A stretch of 64,000 nucleotides of DNA from Trochalopteron elliotii. Taxonomy: Eukaryota > Chordata > Aves > Passeriformes > Leiothrichidae. The first letter of the stretch is position 1, and the number at the start of each line of letters is the position of its first letter. Positions 49,001 to 61,000 of the stretch are shown piece after piece. Location: NCBI GenBank assembly GCA_024734555.1, contig JANPWX010000204.1:1962329-2026328 (forward strand). The letters run 5' to 3'. Position numbers and translations under genes: made by a program. The notes beneath the pieces are model-generated. The model was given only the letters and a program-made list of their open reading frames with translations. It was not told the origin of the DNA and did no database searches.

Positions 49001-52000
49001 GAAAGAAAATATTCAAAAGGCTCTAAGTCCAACCACTGCTCCTGGCCCAGAGAAAGGCATTAATGCAGAGAAATCCTATGACTTTGTTATAAATGTGCTT
49101 GACTAAATTATGATTCTTCACAAATCTTGAGGGCTGAGGTATTGTAAGACCTCATATGCTTTTATGAGCTTATAGAGACTTCTATGAGCCCTCATTATAA
49201 GATGCTAAACTATAGATAAAAACAGGTTTTCATACATTTTTCTCTGTACAGTTTGATACCTTATGATCAGGAGTCTAGGAGAATTCTCCTTATTAAAAAA
49301 AAAAGGATTATTCAAAAGGATTCTAAATCCTGCAAAAAAGTGGATGGCATCTCAGCAGCATGATCTCAATGCAGTGTCTTTTACATCAACTTCAGTGCAA
49401 ATTATACATTCATAAACCAAACCTGTTTGCAAAACTTACACTGTGGAAAATTAAAGAGATTTACTTCTTGACTGAGGAACTAGTTAATGCTATTACTTAC
49501 AAACACAGAAATTCTGCATTACTATCTCTGTCTCGGTGCAAGGCATTTTCCTGTAAAAGGTCTTGAGGAAATGTGTGACCTAATTACTGAGCTACTACTC
49601 AAAATCCACTAGGGTGGGAAACCCACATACCATTTAAACATAAATTGACATAGTAAGAGCACACACAGACTTACCCTCTAATACTGTAAGCTATACCCAT
49701 TGCAAAACTTCCCAGCAAAATAGTCAATCTCTATTTGTGTCCAAAAGATTGGAGGTGCCCCTCTGCTCAGCTGAACCTGGCAAGAAGCTGCCCTAGACTG
49801 AGCAATCTGTATGTAAGACAACTCAAGGTGCCCAGCACCCCCTCTGTGTGCTGAGGTGAGTGCTGCTGTGACCAAGCAGGCAGCACAAAGCAGTGCTGCA
49901 GTCACTGATTAACTCAGCCACGCCGTGGTGGTCACAGGGCGACGTGTGTCAGGACACACACAGCACCTGGGAAGCCACACATGGAGAGAGAACACCTACA
50001 GGTACAAAAGGCAAATGAGACAGAAGATTTAGTGCCTTTATAAAGAACCTCAGCCTGAAAGTCCTCCTTCTGTATTAATAAAGTTTACAGAGACTTCCAA
50101 CAAAAAAATAAATGAAAAAATACTAGGCCCAGAAGGCAGCAGCAGTCTGCATGTGGAAGAGCAGCTCTGCTGTGGGAGCTGTGGGCTATGGGGCCAGGCT
50201 GAAACTGGAGCTATTTTCACAACTGATGACAGAAGCTGTTTTAACAGCAAACACGATGACCATGGAAAAAATGTAACTAAAAGCAAATCAGAAGAAGATT
50301 TAAGTTACACTAAATACAGACATGCAGACCAATTTTTTTCACAATCTCACTCTAAGTTAAGACAGTTTTTTTTTTTGTGTGGGTTTTTTTTTCTTTTTTT
50401 TTTTTTTTAATTACTACAAATCATTAAGATGCTGCACAAGCTATTGTGACTAGACTGGAGCAAGTGTTTTATTTATGCTGCTTTGTGGCCAACAAGATAA
50501 GAGCGGTATTCCTGATATTTTCACACATGAATATAAATTGCATTCCAAGTAGTTTTAAACTTAGTAAATTATTTCATATTCTGCCTAAAATACATGGCAG
50601 AGCTATCCCAAACAACCTACTGTTAACAGCACTCTTAAGATGCAACACTTATATGCACAATACTGATGCAAGAATATCCCCAGAGGGTAGGAAGTGTTGT
50701 ATTTTGCTTTGGGAAAGCATCCAAGAGCTTGGAGAAAACACCATCTTGTTCAAGAGGCAAGGACATGCCTTGCATTAATACAAAGGTGTGGGTCTCACAT
50801 TTAATTTCTGCTCCAAGTTTTACTTGATCTGGCATGCAATTCTGGGGTATTGAACAGGCATGAATGGAACCAAAAAGACCCAAACTTACAACCAATCATT
50901 CACCAGTACTTTTGATCAAGATCCAAACAGCAGCCCTGACATCAAAGATCTGGTCTGTCAGCCAGCACGGCCAGGTGCTGCTGCAGCAGCTCACTGCGGA
51001 ACTTACTTTTTTCTCATAAAAACTGAAGTACAAAACAGTTGTCAAAACTTCAGTTTATTATATGGATTAGGTCTGTTCACCATTCAGAAAGTTTCTGCTC
51101 ATAAAAGGACACGTAGAAAAGCTGTTTCCCAAGTCTGTCGTCAGAAGCTTGGAAGCTTGACAGATTTACCTGTTGCACAGAGCAGTGATTAGAGACGGCC
51201 TCAGCAGGTTTATTCACTGTTAGCTGCACTATCCCCACAGCACTAAGTGACCTTGTGTTGTATTACAGCACCACTTCAACTCCTTGAAGTATTTACTCAA
51301 ACTTCAACCTAGAATTTTCTGAATCCACCCTTCTGCAATCCCTGAGGAGCCAAGGACTGGGATTCAAAAAAGCAAGCAAACCAAAAGCTATCCAGCTACT
51401 CTCCCAAGGACCACATTCCAGCTGGATTAAACCACTCCCTCTCCTGCAGGAAGAGTTCCAGGACAGCAACTTCCACACTACTATAGACAATCTAAACACT
51501 CCTTTTTAAACCACAAAGAATATAAACACTTAAATCAACACACATGCTACATATCTGAAATTAAAATTATAAAATAAAATAATTTACTTATTTTATTTCT
51601 GACATCTAATTTACCAGAATCACTGATTTTGGTTCATCAACAGACCAGAGAATTGCTCTAGTTGCCTTCTGTCAAGAAAAGGACCATATATTTGATTCTT
51701 CACAGCCAGTGAAAATTCTTGGGTGATTTATGTGGAAAATCACAGACCTCCACGTTGCTAGTTTGATGGTTTGCTTTCCTCTAGAGTACTATTTATGCAT
51801 TAATACGTATCTACAGGAAAACATTTATGTTCCTCAATTTTACTGCAATGGGAGCATTTTTAATGGGACAAAAGACAGAAATATTCACAGCTGTTTAGTT
51901 AGGAGTGTCTCCCTTTTCCCACATGATGCCCTCTGCTCATGTGAAATACTTACTTTTTTTTTAGCACTGACACCTTAGTGGATTCCATGCCCCTCCAGCC

Positions 52001-55000
52001 ACTGCTCCCTTCTCCCTCACTTCCTAGACTACAGCCGAAGCCCCAGTCATCTTGCAGCTCTTTTATCACGTTTTATCTGCACATATTTCCCTCTGCCCAT
52101 CTTCAAGTGGCACCTGAGCCCTTCCTCCTTCCCACTATGGCACCTGAGCCATATTAGACCAGCAACAAACACTGCTTTATGCTGGTGGCATGCAATGAAG
52201 TGAGGGCACCCCTCAGCATCCCTGCTGCACTTCACACCTTGGACCGTGTAGGTAATGTAAGATTCAGCTCTAGAAAGCACTACATTTTAAAAGGTAACAG
52301 ACAGACATTTTTGTGCTAACAGGAGTGCAGCTTACCTTTCCCGAGGAACAGCAAACCAGTACTCTGGTTGCTTTTTCTTTTTACTGTACTGCTGAGACAT
52401 GGTCGTGCTCTGAGACACAAAGGACTTTCTCATGGGCTTGCCTACTTTAATGCACAGAAACATTGGAGGAGTCTTGCTCTTCTCCTCTTTTGAAGGAAGC
52501 ATATCTGAACAAGACACAAGAGAAACAGTCTGCTTGCAGGAAAGTATAAACACTGCAGCTGACAGAACACTGTGACAAAGATTAATAATCTTGTGCAAAG
52601 GAATACTCAGAGGCACCATACACAGAATTACACCTGACTTCAACAGCCCAACTGGTTTAGTAAAACCACGTTCATCCTAAACTGAGGTCATTTATTCCCA
52701 TTTTGTCACAGCCTGTACCCCCTTCAGCTGTACAGCTATGTACAAAACAGCCCTGTAAAGAAACAGGTAAGATGACCAGGCTTGGTGCTGCCTCCAACAC
52801 GAAGCAGGCAAATAAAGAGGACATATTAGGCTCCAGAAAAGCCATCCAGGCTGAAGGGTAATCCTGCATGTACACACACACAAAAAGCCCAATCAGTTTC
52901 TCAACTCTGTTGGTCACATGGCCATACAAGCACATTTTATCTGCACAAGACAGGGCCAAGCCTAAAAGCAGTTTAAGCTCCTCAAATTCTAGTGTGCCAA
53001 AAAACCCTGTTTATTGAACTATAGCCTCAATCACACTGAAGTTGCCTTCTTTGTTTTAGGTGTACACATACAGCCAAATACCATGAGCAAGATATAAACC
53101 CTTATGAAAAAAAGGAAAAATCATTTTAAGAAAACTGTTTGTAAAATGAAGACTTCCACTTTAATAATCCTCCACCACCTGATGTGAATCATGGCTATGT
53201 CCACTGGCTCATTTAATTTCCCAGAGAGGAGCATCAATGCTCCAGGACAGGCTAGTGCTTAGAGGCATTGGGCTGCCACAGAAATGGTAATATGTGGTAA
53301 TAATGCACACACTCTGAACAGAAATTTCATTCCAGTATGTGCTTTCCTGGAACAGCCTGAATTATTTCTGATAACACAAAGACCAATCAAGAGAAAAGTG
53401 ATCAGTCAGTAGGACTACACATGTATTCCTATTTATCACTTCTTTAAGGGTTTCCATAGCATGAGAGACACCAGACACATGCAAATATTGTCAAGAATAT
53501 TTCAGTGCCCCTCTTCACAGCAATGCTCTACTACCTTGGATACTATCAGAAACAAAACTGACAGACTTCAATGAGGCAGCAGTGGTCATCAACATGGAGT
53601 GACAATTCCCGGGCCATGAAGTGTCTCTGCCAGGACTGAAACTGGATGACATTTCACTATCCTTCGTAAAGCCAGCAAACAGAAGTAAAGACTACATAAG
53701 CAGTGATCACTGAATGTGGAAAGAGTACACAAGCTACTTATCCAACTACAAGCTTAGCAAATGTGAAGATAACAGGCAATATAAAACTGAAATACACAGA
53801 GTAAAAAAGATACCAGGTATTACAGAAAGAAGAAATTCAGAGAAGGCTGTCAATTCAAAGGTTACCATCATAATGCTGTCCAAGTCTCAGAGGAAACAAG
53901 GATAACCAGAGACCTACCTTCAATTGGCACTTGAATTTTCTGCAGCAGCCACAGTCTGATTTCTGATTGATTGTCTAACTGTGTTTCTTGACAGGTCTTG
54001 TCTAGAGCTGGTACTAATGAAGAGTCCACAGACTCTTTCAGATCCTTTTCCTCTGCTGCTCCTGAGCTGATTTCTAATGAAGGTGCTTTCCTTTCAACAC
54101 AGCAGGAATCAAGATCCATACTTTTAACTGTATGGACTTCATTAGCTTGGGACTTTGAACAGCTAAGTGTAAGGTCTATGCCAACTGCTTTGTTGTTTTC
54201 ACCTTTCTGGATTTCAGCCTTGTGTAAGTCTTCAGATGACTGAGACCCATTTCCATCTTTATTGAGGTAAAATTCAATAAGTTTATCTTTCTCTAGCTCT
54301 TTCTTAGTGTCCAATTCAGTCTCCACCTTACCTGTCGGGGTACTGACACATTTGTTTACTTCTGGTATAACATCTTGCTTTTCACACAACTCTAAGTCTA
54401 AGTCAGCTTTAGGTTCAACACTGTCCTTTTTTTCCAAGGAATCAACTGTCAAGTGCTCCTGGACTTCTGTAGTAGGTTTGGTTACCTGCTGCTTAGTTCT
54501 CCCCAAGTCCCTGGGGTCAGCCAGCAAGCCTTCCATTACTGAGATTTTCCTGTCCAACCCTCTGTCCACATGAGATGATGTCTTTTCCAGTTCAGTGAAG
54601 TCATCCTCTCCTCCTCCTAGACGCAATTTTCCTTTGGTTTTGGTATCTGAAGCATTTTTTTCCCTGGAAGGGTCCTTGGTACATGTATCTGCATCAAACT
54701 TTTCCGAATGTTCAGTGGCAGTGATGTTGTTGGGAAACTCCAGAGACTTTGATTTGATTGAGCCCGTACTCTCCGATGACTGAAGAACTTCAAAATCAGC
54801 AGACTTTTCCTTATCTGAAGGCTTTATCTGTTTGGCACCCAGAGCAACAGATGCATCCCCATTCTGCTGCCTTTTTTCCTTGCTAAGGGATTTGAATTTG
54901 CTGAAAGGATTGATATCTTTCTCAGAGGACAGGTCTTCCCATTCTCCTGGCCTGTACAGAGGACAAAGATCCTTTGGTATGTCACTGTCAGGGGAAATGA

Positions 55001-58000
55001 TGGATGTACATATGATGTTAAAAGCAAAATGGAAACAGAAAAAAATGAAAAGAAAAACTAAACATTGACTTAACTTAAATCATGAAACTCGATGAAAAAT
55101 AACTTTCTCCAAAATAAACATACAGTACTGAAAATAAGTGACTTTAAAGACAATGGAGAAAAATGCTGAAAGTATAATACCAAAATAAAATGAGTAACCT
55201 ACTTGGCAGAATATGCCATGTGGGTGAAGAAATGTAACATGTAATAAGAACGTGCAAGTCATCAGAAGTTCCATAACAAAAAAAACAGAGGACATGTATT
55301 TAGCTGCTAGAATTTAATTCAAATCATATTAATATTGTTATTTCCCACACCTGACAATGAGTCACCATCTACAACCATCCATGCTTCCCTAGTCAGTACA
55401 AATGTATTTTTGAGAAAAACAAATCGGAAATGTCCTGTTTGAACATGTCTACTGCAGAACGGTAACAGGTTAGTAACACAGTTAGTAGCTTTCTTCTTTT
55501 ATTTGTCTCCATTATTCAAACATACTGTTTGAATGCAAGCTTCCCAAATATTTCTTTTTAAAGGAGGACAATCATAAAACATTTCTAAATGAAAAATTCT
55601 GAATAAACGTATCAGCATAAAACTTGAGCTCTTTGTTACTGCTAAAACTCTGAGGGGAATGAGAATACAAGATCCTCATCACTTAAAAATTACTAAGAAG
55701 TTATTAAACACTCCAGAAATTAGTGTTGCAAGTATCTGGAAAGTTTTTCTTGAAATGAGAAAAGGGAGGGAATTCAATGAATTTCACTGTTCAAACAGGT
55801 ATTGCCTATAAGAACAAAACCCTGCTTAGAACAAAGAGATAAGCAGTGCCTGGTCTGTGCATAAATGAAAGTAGCCCACCCCAGAAAGTCTATTATGCAT
55901 CATAGATTATAACTATCAATGCAATTTGGGTTCTGAGACAGAAGTATTCCAGAGTCTGGTGTTTCTGTAAGTCCTGAAGATGAGAGCTAAGGTGCTGTTA
56001 TCTTCAAAAGTTTCTAATACTCCTCTGAGAACAACCCTGGTAACACAATAACCGTCAAAATCTAAATCTCTTCCCATCCACTGAAAGAGCCCTAGAGGTT
56101 AATGCAAGGGCCCAGCCATGGCATATTATAAACATTTTTATTAATTACTGGTTTATACGGGTCTCCTTTGCACTTTGATTCTCACATTTGTGACCCATTT
56201 GTATTTAATGCCACCTTAGTGTTCTAAAGAGGAAATTGTAGCTCTAAAGAACAAGACAAGTGAATCATTCCTTTGCTAGCACTTTACTCTGCTGCACTAG
56301 AACTCTTCCCCTCCATTCCCCCTTCCCCACCGCTTTTCCACAACCCTTACTGAAAATCTGCAAATATAAGTTCAGGGAAGAACACTCCTTACGATGGCAA
56401 TGCATCTTTAATCTTCATGTGAGAGATGTCATTGTAGAGAGCTATTGAGACAACCTCCTCCATGGGGCAGATGAGCCCATATTCTTCACAGCCATTCTCA
56501 ATTACCAGAGGATCAGACTTATGTGGGTCAAACATGATATTGTTCGGAGTTACTATCATGACTCCTCCAACAACGCCCTAAAACAGGAGAAGAAAGAGTC
56601 AGCACATCACATGTAATGCACTTATCATTGGGTATTGGATTTTAGGCTACTACCCTAAAAAGCAAAACCACTTTTCTGCCTCTTTATACCCTGTCATGCA
56701 GTGGTTGCTAGCAAAATACTTTGCTTTCCAATTTCACCAAGTCAGACATTGCAAGGAGAGAAAAAAAAAATCTTAGTAACATCCAAGTTCCTGGCTGATA
56801 AGGAAGAACATCTGAACTATTCAACTTTCAGTGCTGACTGCTACAAGCTAAAAATGTGATTGTTAATCAATCTCAGACAAAACAGATTACTGCATTTATT
56901 TTTTAAAAAAAACACATATAGCATTTTACCCTGGGTGCAGCTACTTTCATTTGATCCATGAATTTACATGCAACCAACACACCAGCATGCATTTTTACTC
57001 ATGGAGACATCCACGTTAACTATGCCAAGCTAACATCAGATGTCCCCCGATCTACCTTCCCCAGAGGTACATGCAAAAAGCTTCTCCATACAGGGATCTG
57101 ATATGAGACAGCTTCTTCCCAACCTAGAAACAGCTCCTACAAGTGGTCCAAGCATATTCTGCATAGCTGCAGAGGGCTCATTTAATTCTTCAAAATATGC
57201 TCTAGCAATGTATTTGATAAAAGTTACTGCATCAGCCATTATTCAGCATTAATCCATGGCAACTGACCATTTTTCAAGGTTTAAAAAGGAGATTTCCACT
57301 GTCTTGCTTCTGCACCCTCTCCTCCAGATGAACTACAAAATTCACTAGACCAACTCAGAAGCTGTGTGTAAATCATGATATCTGATAAATGGGAGACACA
57401 GATCAACTGGAATGACCCACACTGCAGATACTACTAACTATCCAAGGTCATCTGGCAAGGCAAGTCAAGGAAGGCTCATAAATAGGCAGGTAAAAGACCA
57501 CAAGCTTGGTTTGTGGGACTTTTTTTTAAAGCAGTAAGAGATCAAGCTGATGGCTTGGCGCTGGCAAATGAGTACACGAATGCCTGCTCCTTTATAAAGC
57601 AAAGTCTGTTCATATTTCCCATCTCCTTCTCCTGTATGACTCAGTTGACAAGCTTGGTTTGTGTCTTGATGACAGAATCAAAACAAAGTGCAGAGACTTC
57701 TCCCAGAAGCCAGAAGATAACACATCAGTAGGCTGTACTTCCCACCCAGCCACTGCAGGAAGCCAGGCAACAAGGGATTTCAGCTACACTGGCAAAGAAC
57801 CCGTCTCATTTTTGATTGCTCGGACTGAAAATTGCTTTTTCCATCCTGCAGCCATAAAACTGGCAATCTGTATCCCCTGCACCTAACAAGCATCACATAG
57901 CAAGTGACAGTACTGCCCTAATTTACATGCAAGACATCAAATAGTTCTCTATTATGTTCTACAAAATAGCAGACTGTAAAATTGCAGAGTGGTTAAATAC

Positions 58001-61000
58001 AGTCTCCATCCACTCAATGCAAAAAGCAGCTAGAAACTGTAGGTGTAAACACATCCATCTTATAAAAGTCAGGACTAAGGGAAAAAAAATGTTGCAACTA
58101 CAATGATTAGCATCTCCAGTGTTATAAATTCCAGAGAACTTGAAAACCCAAACACGCAGACAGCTAACTGAAACCAGAGTCAACAAGGACAGATATATCA
58201 AAGTAGGCAGTTCAGGAAGACAGCGTCTTGCAACCTTGAGAAAAGGGCTAAAATACTACCCCCAATCTTCGGGCCTTTGCTTCTAAAACACTTGCTGTAA
58301 TTTAGGATTGCAGTCCTAGTGTATGTTACAAGAAACAGAAAGAAAAGATTGTATAATGCAGTATTTATCCTTTTATTAGGCTTGCACAACATTCATTAGC
58401 AAGTGCAGAGGCAACATAAGCATATTTGGAAACACTGCTCTGGAAACAGTTAAAATTTATCTTCAAGTCATAAATGAAATAGATTGACATGTACTCATTT
58501 TATAAAGCTATTGCTCAATTTGATGGAACTGGACAACTAACCCTGACATGTCATAACTCTGAAATTCAGTTCTCTCTGTCTATCTAGCAACACACAAGCA
58601 GAACAACACAATTATATAGTATATTATCACAGCACCAACAAACACAACAGTTATAAATAAAGCCAACATAACTTTTACATTCTTTAAAAAAATGAAGCAC
58701 ATTTGACTCCCCCAGTATTCATCTCTCACTTATCCAAAGAGAATCTCAAACAATGCCCAAAAATCAGGTTTCACCTACCTTACCATCTGTGAAGTAACGA
58801 CAATTCATTTTTAAAAATTTGACAACCACAGGCTCATCCTCTTCTGAAGTAGAGGACAGGACTCTCTCCACTGGTTTGAAAGCCTTTCTTGCCAAATCAG
58901 CATCCTTAGAAAAGAAAAAGTTCAGTGCAGAGCAACAGGACCAGAATCATATACTTCCAGATTTTTGAAAACTAAAAGGCCAGGTTCAAATAATTATTTT
59001 CCATTTGCATAAGGAAGAAAAGCAATGATCATGTATGCAGGTATATATGTACACTTCCACAGTATCATGTATTGGAAAAAAAAACCCCTTGTAACCTTAC
59101 AAGAAACTCCATACAAATAACAGGCAAGAAATTAAAAAACACCAAGGCAGGCCAGTTCACCAAAATTCAGTTATACACTCTCATTAGGGAGAGGGCCTGG
59201 ACTGACACATCATCTACACTGAAGACCTCTGCTCAGAGAGCACTAGTGTGATTCTCCATGCAGATGGCATAAGGGTAAGGTTAAACACAATTATTCCCTC
59301 CAAGCTTCTCTCCACTTTTGGTTAGTGATGTATTTGAAGCAATTTATTACTTCTAACCTTAAAGATGTTAAAGGCAGCTGAACTGCCTAAAGGTATTATC
59401 CAAAGATCATCATGGCCAATCACCCTTGAAAGATAAACTATGCTGAGGCCTTTCACAAAGGCTAAATAGATCTTGTCTAAAGACAAGTCTATGAGACTTG
59501 TCTAAAGACAAGTCTATGAGTACCACCACAATTTGTTTAACTAGAAAGAAACTGACTGCTCAGACTAAACTAACAGCCTCCCTGTTCAAAGATGCCAGTG
59601 CAGGATCGAGGCTCTGCATTGTAGAGCAGCATAAAAATTTCCAGTAGGAAACACTAAGTAATTTTTCATATTTAGCTTTCTATTCTTTAAAGATTATGCA
59701 CTACACTATTTTCAGTAGTTTTGATAGACTTACGGCCCAACTGAACTTGTAATGGGTTTCCACACTCAGAATTCCCTTAATTTGGAGTATTTTTAAGACA
59801 ATGGTAAATTTTGTAGTACAGCAAACTAATTTAATGCAAGACACTACACAAGGCCTGTAAACTCAAAGAAATGCTGTTTACACAGCCTTGATTCCCACCT
59901 TCAGACTCAGAAAGTATTTTGAGAGTTTAAGACCAGTGAACTATGTTTGACTTACAGGGAGTTTATCATATTCAGCATCAGATGATGAAGGAGAAACAGG
60001 AGCACCAGGACTAGAAGACAGCCTCCCAGCACTTGTATCTGGCACAAAGAGAATCTAAATACAAACAGGTATTTCAAAACAGTGAGGCAAAAGGTTTAAA
60101 AGGTTATTAACTATGTTCTACTAGAAAGATAAACACAATACTGATCACTCGTATCTGCAACGTACAACTTCAAAACATTTAGAAAAATGAAACTAATTTC
60201 CTTATTCCAGCTTTTGTCTGCTGGGTATTCTCAAGCAAGTCACACCATCTCTGTGTGCCCCAGTTTCCCTATCTGCAAATCAACACACATCAACCTCCTC
60301 ATGGTTGTGAAGCAAAAATAGAGATCTGCTATTTATGAACCAGGTGTACACATGCATTTCCAGTCTTGGACTCTCCTAAAAAGTCTCTCTCCATTTATTT
60401 CTCATCTTACAGGAGACTGACTCATACCCAACATAATGGCACAAAGCCATTTCAATTTCTGTCTCTAACTTTAATTCTTTAATGCATTATAGATTGCATT
60501 TATCCAGACTTCCCAGTAATCCAACTCCCTTGCAACAGCTGTATTATCTTCTTGAGCTTCAGAGTCATCTTTAAGCTTTAATGACAGTACATAAATAACA
60601 AGTCAGATATGGCAATTACAAAGCTTCCCCCTCACACCAATTCCAAATAATAATCTACTGAGTTTCACTATGAAGGAGGACTTTAAATTACTGTCCATTA
60701 TCCTTGTATCAAAGTACCTAAAAGATACACATAAGTAGTAAAAAACTTCAAAATACATAGCAAATAATTATGTTTCAGGTATTGAAAAAACCCCAAATAA
60801 ATATAAGACTTACTTGGCCTGGCACAATTGTCTGTGTGAAAAGCTTATTGAGCTCCACAAGCTTGTTTGGGGTGACGTTGAACTTTAATGCTATGCTGTT
60901 TATGGTGTCCTGATTTCCAGCCTGAAGAAAGAGTTGATGACTAAGATACCACACTGAACACAGCACCACACATGAACTAAACCCATTTAACAGACTGTTT

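Larger units (their letters stand above)
46071..52335 (-). other. NCOA7: NCOA7 intron with repeats
   Basis: This 6.3-kb intron contains the second copy of the dispersed repeat, a long degraded CR1, two short tandem duplications and a T-tract. No further exon was recognised. Confidence 0.7.
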
